Of a DNA stretch of 34,696 nucleotides, positions 1 through 9,813 are shown one piece after another. Positions within the stretch are counted from its first letter, which is position 1. The number at the start of each line of letters is the position of its first letter. This DNA comes from Perkinsus chesapeaki (taxonomy: Eukaryota; Perkinsozoa; Perkinsida; Perkinsidae): the NCBI GenBank assembly GCA_013115145.1, contig JAAPAO010000376.1:1-34696 (forward strand), given 5' to 3'. A program made the position numbers and the translations under genes. The notes beneath the pieces are model-generated. The model ran no database searches. It had not been told where the DNA came from and worked only from the letters and a program-made list of their open reading frames with translations.

Positions 1-334
1 GTATCTTCCGTGGGCGAGCGAGATTGCATCTTCACGGACTTGCGGGACGCGTGCAGCGTCACGGTACGTGACACTCCTCATACTCATCCACCGAACCCGT
101 CGGAACCATGGGCGTACTGCTTCCTGTGCTCGAGGGACCGATTACCGGCTCCACGACAATGCCATCGAAGAAACCTGGTGTCACCGTGGTACCAGGTTCA
201 ACCATATGTGTCGGGCTGCTGTCCGTCAGCGTGGGAAGCACACCCAGGTTGAGATCTTGTATGTCGTTGAAGCTGAACTCGCCGAGCACAACTGCCAAAA
301 TGGCGAACGCTATAATGTAGGGGAAACTTATCAT
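1..334 (-). CDS. Secreted protein, N-terminal part (runs off left edge)
   Basis: The reading frame starts at 334 and is open to about position 59. The first 20 or so residues form a hydrophobic stretch (ISFPYIIAFAILAVVLG) that reads as a cleavable signal peptide. After it comes a Thr/Ser/Pro-rich, weakly acidic segment. An in-frame TGA follows a GTAC donor-like site near 66; an acceptor-like CAAG near 33 would carry the frame off the window, so the gene is probably incomplete here. I do not recognise a family. A lineage-specific secreted or surface protein is the most that can be said. Confidence 0.45.
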
Positions 335-970
335 TATGACACTGTTAGGCCGGTTAAGGATAATATAACTAATGAATATTGATGATAAAGCGATAAGCTG
401 TCGGGGCCCCCAACTTGGGGGCTACTGAGTCAGTAGTACTGACCCTAGTCCCCGATTGCCTTGGCTTTTCGCGGACTGTTATATTCGGGCTATGAGTGAA
501 AATGGTCACTGACCAGCGCCCAGTAACTAGGGCGGCCCCAGCTGTCCTCTACGCAATCTGCGACCAGCGCAGTACGGGGTTACCAATTTTGCCTAACTGC
601 ACGACAATTTGTCACTGTCGTCGACAAATGATTTTCAGAGGTGGTGCAGCATTACTGCATTACGGCATTCGTACGGTACAAATCGTACCCCGTCAGGTTT
701 ACTCTCAGCTACATGTTACGTACTCATTCCGCGTGGGAACAAACCTGTTGTGTTACGTAATTTACATAATGTAACACACCCGGTGTGTCACACTGTGTCA
801 GTACAGCTATTGGTCGCGTTACCGTTTAGCAACAATTTACGGAGCTGTTAAAGCTTGGCAAACTCGATTCTGTATCTCAATCGCTATATCGTATAACTCG
901 GAGGTTCCAGGCGTTTGTCACTGGTCTTGAGCCAGTCAGGTTTTACTGTTTTTCATTTGCGGCTCACAAA
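335..970. other. Palindrome-dense intergenic stretch
   Basis: No convincing coding signal is seen. The stretch is unusually rich in perfect short inverted repeats: 406-422, 422-436, 430-442 (all inside an outer pair 401-406/450-455), 503-515, 607-629, 749-778 and 774-788. It lies upstream of the minus-strand secreted gene. It could be regulatory, a structured RNA, or the remains of a mobile element; nothing in the sequence decides between these. Confidence 0.4.
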
Positions 971-973
971 TTA

Positions 974-2862
974 ATGGATTTGACTGCTTCCCAGCGTTTC
1001 CAGCCAGTCACAGCGCGGGAGCAGGAACTTCATGGCTATCCTGTTGGTCTAATGACTAGTCAATCTCTCTCGGCAACAGTAATATGTATGACTGATAGCC
1101 TGGCAGTACCCTCGTGGAGTATTCCCTATGTAGTACTGTTACCTTGTGATCAGCAACACAACGGCGTGCGAGCCCCAAGCTATGTTCCCAATCCTAATAT
1201 GGATCACATGGAGTCATCAGTTTACTCTGAGGCAATTCGAGAGGACTCGAGACCGACTGATGTGCTGCCTCCTCAATCGTTGGCCACTTATCTAGACTGT
1301 GCAGTAAGCACCAAATCCATGCGCGAGAATAACCGAAGATTTCACTAGCCATGGTAAGGTACAACGACTCCATTCGTTATTGTCCTTCGCCAAACGGCAA
1401 GAGTTGAGAAGCGCTCTGGCTCGCTGGTCTGAAGTGCCGACCCTTGCACACAATAAAAAGGAGTTTCATCGGGCACGGGAGCAGGTTCGCAAGTATTATA
1501 TAAGGTTGCGCTCTACTTGCTTCCTTCAGCTGATAAGCTCTATGCGCCGGGAGAGAAAGGACCATGACTATGCCATTACAGTAAGAATATTTTGCTCGGT
1601 TAACATGCATGTATACCCTCAACTTAACGCCGACGGTTAGACAGTTCATGATTGAACGGCAATCTAGGGATCGATAATTCTTTTACGACTAGAGTTCACC
1701 CAAGGAGACCGTCCACGCGATCGATAACTAAGCAAACAGCCTGCATGATGTAGCTTACACCAGGGTCTTTTTCGAGGTTCTGAATCAGCGATGGGCGATC
1801 AAAGCTCAGGAAGTGGCGAATGACGTGCTGGCCGCAGAGGAAATTGACAAAGAATATGGGTACTTAATCCCAATCACAAATCGCAGGTCGCAACTGCTGG
1901 AAATTAGGGCGAAAATAGCCGAGTGCCACAGCAACTGGGAAAGTCGCCACTTGGAGTTGAGGGACCAGCTCAGGACTGTGGTGTTCGAGGATGGTGTTTC
2001 ACGCGGTTTGGTTTTGTTGAAGAACGCCATCGGCCGGTCTACTCATCGTACTCTTCAATCAACAATCAGCAAGTAAATGCGTCGCTTGAGAATACAAAAG
2101 CGGGGGCCTTCAGATGGAAGGACTTGGCAAGTTTTCTCCCTGGAGACGTTTTCGGTGACTCGGCAAGAATCGTAAGTCTCTGAGCAAACTCTGTTTAGAG
2201 CGATCGTTGGATCTCGCTGCAGCCTCCATGCCGCCTGAGTGAAAGCCTCTCAGGTTTCTGGTTTGTTTCCGGAAGCTTCAACTGCCGTAGGGAGTCGGCT
2301 CACTACGATCGCTGTCCTCACGTAAAAAGGCCACCTGGAAATATTTGGTTTCTACACCTTAGCCTTTTCACAGGCACAGCTACGAAGAGTTGGATACTAC
2401 TATTAATCGCTATCGGGCGGAAGCCTATCGACGTCTGCAACTCGAGCAGAGCCAGAGAAATAGGATTCCCGCAGTAGGCTCGCCAACAGCCAACCCTTGA
2501 GGCGGAGCAGCGGTGTTCATTTGCTCTTCAGGCGAGGGCTATCGGAACTGCGCTAAGAAAAGTTCTCCTAAGTAGGATTGTTTACGCTAAAGCATTATCA
2601 AGATTCCATAATTCTTCAGAAGTTTATGACCGGGCTCTGCAGGATGCGAGAGATTATGCAGAGCTTTCCTCAATAACAGTTCCTATTAACTGTAGGAACG
2701 ACAGAAGCGACCGTTCTGAGATTAGCTTATCCTTCCTCTTCCATAGTAGCCTCTTCATCGTAGATACGGAGGTTCCCAAATTGAAGTTGCCTCCTTCGAA
2801 TTCGAGCTTGGAAGTTGGTGTGGATGAAAGTGGTTGTTTTCAAAGCATTACTATCCTATAAT
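974..2862 (+). CDS. Probable multi-exon coiled-coil gene, structure unresolved
   Basis: Several consecutive open segments look coding, but I could not build one clean model. They are 974-1348, about 1370-1580 (ends at a strong GTAAGA donor), about 1735-1993, a segment ending in DVFGDSARI at a GTAAGT donor near 2171, about 2376-2478 after a CACAG acceptor, and an open tail to the TAA at 2860-2862. The predicted peptides are rich in Glu, Arg, Leu and Gln in a coiled-coil pattern, for example EIRAKIAECHSNWESRH. The character and order of segments recall the BAR-like family at the right end of the window, so this may be a strongly diverged or decaying relative. Start codon and exon joins are uncertain; a pseudogene is possible. 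Confidence 0.35.
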
Positions 2863-3241
2863 CATGTCTCTAACTAATTTGATATCTCCCATCACATTAC
2901 GTTGTGTTGACTACAGTATTCGTGTCGTACAAAAAAATCCACTTGTTCTCTTACTTGGCAACTTATTTAACACAAACCTAACAACACCCCAAGCACGTAC
3001 TATTCGCTAAACGAGACGGGCTAATACTCCCAATCAGGACATCTTGACTAATGTGCGAGATCTGTTGAGCTTTGGTAAGGAAACGAAGGAGGTATTCCTA
3101 CTCGATCCGTAACCTGCAGTTTCCGGACCATATCTGTATAATGAACACTGGCTCATAACGCAAGAGACGATTATTAGATTTGATAAGGAAGGTGAACTTG
3201 CCGAATCGTACAATAAGCAGCGAATGGAGGGCCCCATTGAG
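2863..3241. other. Convergent 3' intergenic region
   Basis: About 380 nt between the end of the plus-strand coiled-coil region and the stop of the minus-strand ZC3H15 gene. It is AT-richer than the flanks, and I see no RNA gene or repeat in it. Confidence 0.5.
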
Positions 3242-4618
3242 TTAATCATCATCAGGCAGTTCCTCATCCTTTGAGAACAAGGCAGCGGCACCAGAACTCT
3301 GCAGGACATGCTGCGGAGTCTGAGTAAGAGAGTGACGTAATCCGCATGATAATACGTAACTTACATCAACCTCGGTGTTGTCCTCTTCTTCCTCGTCATC
3401 AGATGAATCAGAGGATTCATCATCCTCATCTTTAAACAGTGTAGGATCGAAGGCAAACAGATCCCTAATAAGCACTCATCAGCTTAAACCATCTGCAATA
3501 GTCACAATGCCCTTCCTTACCTTCCAGACATAACACTCCGTTTCTCTTTCTTGGCCTGAGCAATACGCTCCTGCTTCTTTCGTTCTTCATCAGCTTCCCT
3601 CTCCTCTTGTTTCTTCTTTTTCCACGCGGTAAACGTTTCGAGGGTAACAGGAGTTCCTAATAGGCAAACATGATCGGTATCAATCCTATACAAAAGGCAA
3701 ATGGTATTGCTATTATTATTTACCTCCTGCAGGCAAGGCTTGTCGTTCTTGCTCGATGATCTCATCGATTGATGGACCATTGTCATAATCATCCTCATCA
3801 TCATCTGTTTTCTTCTTCTTAAGGACGTATCCAGGAGGCAATGCGTGTCGATATTTACACTTATCACCACCATTAGGACACACCCAGAACTGGAAGGCAT
3901 TCTCAAACATCCCCACTCTACGATATAAACTTACCCAACCATAAACACCCTTCTCCACGGCATCGAGGAAATACTTGCAGATGATCTCTGTTGGCTTATT
4001 CTGGTTTGTAGCATTATGCTTCGTCTTAATGACTTGTTCCAGTTTAGCCTGGTCCCAGTGGTCCATAGTATCCTGCTTCTTCTCCTCTTCAGACTCGGAT
4101 TTATTTCGGTTATCAGAATACAGATCGATCTTGCCATATTTCTCCTCCTACCATGCACACCCATATTAACCATAATAACATCAGCTCCCCTCCACTACAC
4201 ACCTCTTCCTTCTTCTTTTGTTTGGCTGCCTTCTTCTTATCCTTTTTAGTCTCCAATTGTACTCCAGAGAATATTGACTGCAACAAGAACTGCCGTTGTT
4301 CTTCCTTCTTCTTCTCTTCTCGCTTCTCAAACTAGCCACGACGACCAAGTCCATGTCACTCATTTTAACCGCACAATTACCTCGTTCTTTTGAGGCCCCC
4401 GTTGACCAGGTTTAGCCTTCGCTGCGGCCTGCACTTCCTGGACATACCTGGACTTGCTAAGTACCCCAATGTTAGCAATGAGAATGCTACTACCTCTGAA
4501 CCTTATGAGACTTGTTCTTATTCTTAAGGCCGAAGGTCTTGTCCTCAGCGACCCTCTCCCGGGCCTTCATCTTTGCCTTGTCCGCCCCTCGATCTTGTTT
4601 GGTAGCTTTAGGGGGCAT
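3242..4618 (-). CDS. ZC3H15: DRG family regulatory protein 1 (ZC3H15/DFRP1, Tma46-like)
   Basis: Eight exons, minus strand: 4618-4494, 4456-4381, 4325-4203, 4144-3935, 3889-3724, 3656-3521, 3464-3365, 3298-3242; 330 residues against about 426 in human. The start MPPK and the conserved EDKTFGLKNK match ZC3H15 proteins. The DFRP domain that grips DRG1 is present (DTMDHWDQAKLEQV and ICKYFLDAVEKGVYGW), followed by one CCCH zinc finger (WVCPNGGDKCKYRHALPPG), the ETFTAWKKKK helix and an acidic tail. The first CCCH finger of animal ZC3H15 is missing: a Lys-rich run leads straight into the segment before DTMDHW. In other eukaryotes the protein stabilises DRG1 and stimulates its GTPase on ribosomes. 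It starts 137 nt after the DRG1 stop on the same strand. Confidence 0.93.
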
Positions 4619-4755
4619 GGCGACGAATCACGTAATAGCAAACGGAAAAGTGACGACAATACTGATAACCCATACCACCACCCCAGAACACAACAACGAG
4701 GAGGAAGTGTTAGCGAATATTGGTGAATAAGAAGCGGAGGGAAACTGTTACACCA

Positions 4756-6435
4756 TTAACCCGACGTCTTGACAATCTGTACCACATCCTCATCATAAAG
4801 CACCTAACAATTGATAGGCCATGGCCGAGGGAGGGGCGTAGGATGCTATTACATGGTCCCTGCCAACACGCTGTGGGTTGTGCTTCACTGACATACCCCA
4901 GACTAAGGCATACTTAAACTCTTCGAGAATGCTCTATAAAATAACGATTAGTATCATACTAATATCATGCTCTACCTTGTGCAGTTTGAGACAGAAGTCC
5001 TCTACAGTACACTTCTCCCGTGGTAGGATAACTGGCTCTGAGTAATCTGGGACCTGTCCCTTTGGCTTAGTGTATACCTAAATGACGCCCAGATACTAGA
5101 AGTGATGGCGGCGGCACAGTTCTCAAAAAGAAGAAGGCCCCGTCTATTGGATTGTGTTAAACTTCACGTTTAGAGAGTTTAATGAAGTCCTGCCATTTTC
5201 GAAAGTGTGGCCTGCCCGTGTGTGTGCCTTATAAAATTCGACTTATAGACTAATGTGATAGAAACACGTCACGTGATTGTTGATGTATGTGTTGTTGTTG
5301 TCGTGGTGGTGATGGTGGTGTTAAGTTGATACTTACTCTGATAAGGTCCATATAGTCCCACATTTTATCCTTTAAACCATCAATATTCCATCCAAGATCA
5401 GCTGATATAGGAACGTAATGAGGGCATTTGCATATAACATCAAGCTCCTCAATAGTAATGGAATCTATCTTATTCATCACATACAAGCATGGTACATATT
5501 TCCGTCCACCTAACGATAAATTCCATCGTACTGGTGACAGCAGGAAGAGGACTCACCTTCTATGATATCAATAAGATCATCACTAGTAGCATTACAGCGG
5601 AAGACTATAGAAGCATTGGTGATTCGGAACTCTTTACAGATAGTAACAACTGTCTCCTCATCCATACCGATCAATCGATAACCAGGTGCCACAGTGATAT
5701 TGATGCCACCCTTATCAGCCTTAGTTATCACAATATTAGGCTTCTTCTTGTTCAATCTCATACCGAACCCTTCAAGTTCGTGCTCGATCTTCCGTTTTTG
5801 AGTAAGAGGCTTAGTAACATCCAAACAGATAAGAATAAGACTACATGTCATAGCCACACTAATAACCTGTTTACCTCTACCCTTACCATCCTTAGCACCC
5901 TCAATAATACCTAATACACACATCCTATCCAGTGCCAACATGTCACTCATCCGCCCCCCCCGCCGCCCCTCCTACCAGGAAGATCCAACACCTGCACTTT
6001 AGCACCTTTATACGTATATACACCAGGAACGCATGTTAGAGTTGTGAACTCGTAGGCAGCTGTCTCAGAGAATGTACCAGTGAGCTGCAATAACGGCAAT
6101 AATGTCCTCCACATTACCTTAAGCATGATCATTACCTTATTTAGTAATGTTGATTTCCCCACTGATGGGAACCCTATAAGCCCCACTCGTGCATTACCAG
6201 TAGCCTTTACATCAAACCCTTCACCGCCACCACCACCACCGCTCTTGCTGGACCCGCTTACCAACTGAAAGGGAAATGAGAAGATGCTCGGTGAGCTCGG
6301 TAGAGGGGGTGGTACCTCAGTCTTCAGCTTGGCAAGCTTTGCCTTTAAACGACCAAGATGGGCGTTGGTGGCCTTATTCTTCTGAGTTCGGGCCATCTCA
6401 GCCTCGATCTCATTGATCCTATCTAAAGTACTCAT
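4756..6435 (-). CDS. DRG1: Developmentally regulated GTP-binding protein 1 (DRG1/Rbg1)
   Basis: Eight exons: 6435-6316, 6264-6136, 6084-5976, 5910-5557, 5509-5337, 5077-4976, 4933-4853, 4803-4756; 371 residues against 367 in human, so full length. It has the N-terminal helical segment ([15 protein letters not shown]), the Gly-rich linker, the P-loop GFPSVGKST, switch region [19 protein letters not shown], and a C-terminal TGS domain ([11 protein letters not shown] to DEDVVQIVK). DRG1 is a translation-associated GTPase that needs its DFRP1 partner for stability and activity; the gene for that partner follows directly. Introns are 42-65 nt except a 259-nt intron (5336-5078). Two 51-nt introns (6315-6265, 6135-6085) are in frame and free of stops, but removing them restores the family sequence exactly. 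Confidence 0.96.
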
Positions 6436-6751
6436 ATTGTTGCTGCAGGCGGTAGATGGTTAAAGTATAACCAAACTAATGATAAATGGTGGGGAAGGAG
6501 GAAAAAGAAAAGAACGAGCAACAACTTACAGCCTTTTAAAATGAAACTATTTGTTAAAAACTTAGACACTATCATGGTGTTGACTCAGAGAGGACTATTT
6601 TCATACCAACTTTCTCACAACTTTGAGGGAGTAGTGGCTCTGATGGTGTTAATGTGCTTCAAAACCACATCGGTCTCGGCCACTATCTCACGAAGCAGCT
6701 CTCCTGCCGGCCTGAAACATAGGGATGACTCATACGATATGATACAATGTC

Positions 6752-8166
6752 CTACTTGAGCTCGTTGATTGCTACTACTGACTGCCCAGCTAGCAATGCA
6801 GAGTTGTTGGGGTCAACGATCTCATCTAGCTTAGGGTCATCTTTTCGACGTAAAGGCCCACCAGTTCCATCACCCATCAGACCATAGAAGGCTGTTGGCT
6901 TTACCTATTTAATCCTCTATGACCAACAGCCGCTCACCTATCCCCTACTCCCCTTTACCTTATCATCCATAAGGTCCTTAGCAAGTGGCACTATCCCAGC
7001 CTCCAATAGCTTATCCCTGGCTGCTGGCTGCGACTCCCATCGCTTCACAAACTCGTTCCTGATAACCCTACAAGGTCTACCAGTGTAGGCTGTGGTGCGC
7101 ATAGTGGCTGTTTTGAAATCAGTTTTCAACAGTACCTGCGTTACGACCATCTCCCACCATCATTCTCTATAGCACCCTTCTTTTACCTCCTTTGCCCTTG
7201 GCTCCACATTAGACTCAGGTGTCATCAGAAAGCGTGTGCCCATCCAGACCCCACTAGCTCCCAATGCCAGAGCTGCAGCAACACCACGGCCGTCTCTGAT
7301 ACCGCCGGCTGCCACTACCAAAACCTAACATATATAGAGTACAGTGTATACGAGCAATGTAATGATACGTACATCAGAGCCAAAGTAGTTCTTATGGCCT
7401 TTACACAAATCAACGGCTATCGGCACTAGTACTGTAGTGGCGACATCTCCGGTATGACCACCTATACGGTGGTATATTAGGATACATTATTTTCCTATCC
7501 TATCTTACCGGCCTCCGTGCCCTGGGCACATATTATATCACAACCAGCAGTAATAGCTTTGGCTACATGGGAAGGATGACCAATCATATTCATCACTACA
7601 GTGCCATTCCTATGGAGCTTATCAGTGACCCATTTAGGAGGGACACCAACAGCACATACAAACAGAGGTACTTTCTCATCAACCATAACCTATAGTAACA
7701 TCATTAAGATGGCTCAGAATCCCTACACCTACTTGAACGAGACCTTGTATCTGCCCACCAGTGTAGTCCTTATTGGTCTTTCTAGCATTAGGATTCTCAT
7801 TAGGGTCAGCTGGCAATAATAAATCTACCTGATGAACACAGACTATTGTCTACCTATCCTTTTAAGATAATCCTCTAGCACCAGGGGAAAAATAAAAAGA
7901 TATTATCTTACCCCAAATGGTTTCCCTGGTATAAGCTTGGCTTTAAGCTCTCTAATAACCTGTCTAAGACCATCAGGGCTAAGTCCAACTGCACCAATGG
8001 TACCAATACCACCAGCATTGGACACCTGACTTTAACTATATTCAGTAAATAGTATACTACTTACCGCAGCAGCAAGATCAGGGCCTGTTACAAAGAACCC
8101 CATACCAGCACACATTATAGGATGCTCTATTTTAAGAAGGTCGGTTAGTGGAGTGCGTAGGGACAT
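6752..8166 (-). CDS. Nitronate monooxygenase / 2-nitropropane dioxygenase family flavoprotein
   Basis: Eight exons: 8166-8065, 8025-7912, 7828-7733, 7689-7509, 7461-7373, 7324-7187, 7135-6959, 6904-6752; 349 residues. Family hallmarks in order are an N-terminal HPIMCAGMG, SNAGGIGTIGA, PFGVDLLLP, ARKTNKDYTGGQ, the barrel core VPLFVCAVGVPPKW, the EAGGHTGDV motif with the conserved His, VVAAGGIRDGRG (phosphate binding of FMN), and the GTRFLMTPES region. The family oxidises alkyl nitronates using FMN. No targeting signal is evident, suggesting a cytosolic enzyme. All seven downstream exons begin with GT directly after the acceptor AG. Divergent from the basic-protein gene at 8490, with a 323-nt gap. 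Confidence 0.93.
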
Positions 8167-8489
8167 GGTATGGGTATGGTTTGTCACCAAAATACTACAT
8201 AGAGTGTACCGTAAAACTTACCAAAATCCGGCTATTAGGCCACTAGTATCCTGCCTCCAAGCGCGCAAAAACGACAGAAATAAAATGAATTTTTTGAATG
8301 GTCTGACTCCACTTGATCGGCGGCTTGTTTAGGATGTTCAGTAGTGTAAAGTTCAGTAGGTGTACATGCACAAGTGGACCACCCGCTCACAAGCAAAAAT
8401 TTTCAAAAAAGATATCGATCGAGATGGCGCGCGCTAAATGGAAATGTCGGCGCGCATTCTGGTATTAACCGTTGTTGGTTATTATCTCT
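8167..8489. promoter_or_regulatory. Divergent intergenic region, presumed two-way promoter
   Basis: Gap of 323 nt between the starts of the minus-strand flavoprotein and the plus-strand basic-protein gene. GC-rich GGCGCGC-type words occur near 8425-8455. A short frame starting at 8424 ends after 14 codons and does not splice in phase to the next exon, so it is treated as leader. Confidence 0.35.
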
Positions 8490-9641
8490 ATGACATGGAG
8501 GCACGGACGACGGCAGGGGACCACAGCATGTCAGGCTTGGTTTAAGATAGATAATCATCTAAGGCCAAGATGGGTATTTAGAAAGCAAAGGCTAGGACAT
8601 GAGGTCAGGTAATAACCACTTCATTACTATGGGATGGTATCTTGAGGTTAGGAAGAAGTCACCCATGCTCACTGTAAATGAACGTGTATTCTGGCAGCCA
8701 GGCCTCCGTGCTCATCCTGCCTTCAGAGCCTCTGTAGTTGTTCTATTATTTCATTATTATGTCACAATAGGTCCTCAATGGTCTAGAGCCTACTCATTCC
8801 CCTATGACCCGATTACCACGGACATACAGTGGGTAAGGCTGCTGCTGCTGCTGCTCGCTTCTTACAGGTGATAAACGAATAATCCTTAGTATGGGAAGCC
8901 CCGAATACGTCGGTCGTCAGTATCTATTAACCCAGGACCATGTCCCTGAACATCTGCGGCTGGTATTGTTGCTGCTATAGGCTATATTGGATGATGATAC
9001 CCTTTAGGCTTATGAATCTATTGATACACCTTTATCCTCTCACCTTGCTACCGTCTCTACTGATTTATTTCCACACAGACAGCTAGCTCAACTTTGTGAG
9101 GAATTTGATACCGTAACTTCCTCATAGTCGTTATCTTTTATAGTATACCCACCAGGTATGGCATCATGGCAAAATCCGTAAAGGTGGCAAACTTCAAGCC
9201 TTCCAAGACAAACAGTCTTCGTAAGCCCTCCTCCCAATATACTCCCATCACTCACTGGGCCCTCAGGTCTCAACAGCGAGGGCCTTACCCCTATGTCGAG
9301 GAGGCTGGCTTCCCTATATTGGATCTCTTTGTCAATGAAGTATCCACCCTCCCTAGGTGGAAGAGTATGCATACGGTTAGGTGCTTTACACTAAACATCG
9401 ATTTAAGCAAAGGCAGCATCCTAAATGGAATGTATGGAAGAAGTTCAAGAGCCGATGCAGACGGCGATACTCTGGACGGTAGTAGCCGAGGGGGGGAGGG
9501 GGAGGAGTAATGGACAGCCTGTCTATTAGGGAGGCAGTATTGAACAGGAAGAAGCTTATAGCTTGGAAGTTTAGAGTGCAGAATAAGAGTAATCAGATGG
9601 TAGCCCAGGTTAAGACACAGGCAGCAGCTAAAAAGGAATAG
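8490..9641 (+). CDS. Unrecognised very basic protein, ribosomal-protein-like composition
   Basis: Nine exons fit in phase: 8490-8603, 8647-8707, 8771-8828, 8890-8962, 9008-9112, 9144-9220, 9267-9375, 9408-9478, 9530-9641; about 259 residues. The N-terminus is Arg-rich without acidic residues (MTWRHGRRQGTTAC), as in mitochondrial presequences. The body is rich in Trp, Arg and Lys, with PKWNVWKKFKSRCRRRYSG near the C-terminus and a Lys-rich end. This composition suggests a mitochondrial ribosomal or other RNA-binding protein, but I cannot assign a family. The second intron may be 8708-8770 (63 nt, in frame, no stop) or may be coding; joining a donor at 8734 would break the frame. The third intron has an alternative donor. 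Confidence 0.6.
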
Positions 9642-9813
9642 ATGGCCCCCAGCCACTGCCACTGCTGCTGCATGGACGTGGTTTCTGATATCTTTACTGT
9701 TTGTTGGTGTTATAGTGATGGACTGATTAACAAACAGTAAGACAGTAATGGAAATGTTGTTATTAATGTACATCCCTTCTTATCGACATGCATAATCCTC
9801 AATTAAGGATATA

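Noticed and set aside
926-934. Minus-strand TGGCTCAAG, a possible leader remnant upstream of the secreted gene
   Set aside because: A nine-base match only, with no further similarity upstream; expected by chance in a window of this size.
8424-8468. Start codon at 8424 for the basic-protein gene
   Set aside because: It opens only 14 codons and no donor in it joins the next exon in phase; 8490 is used.
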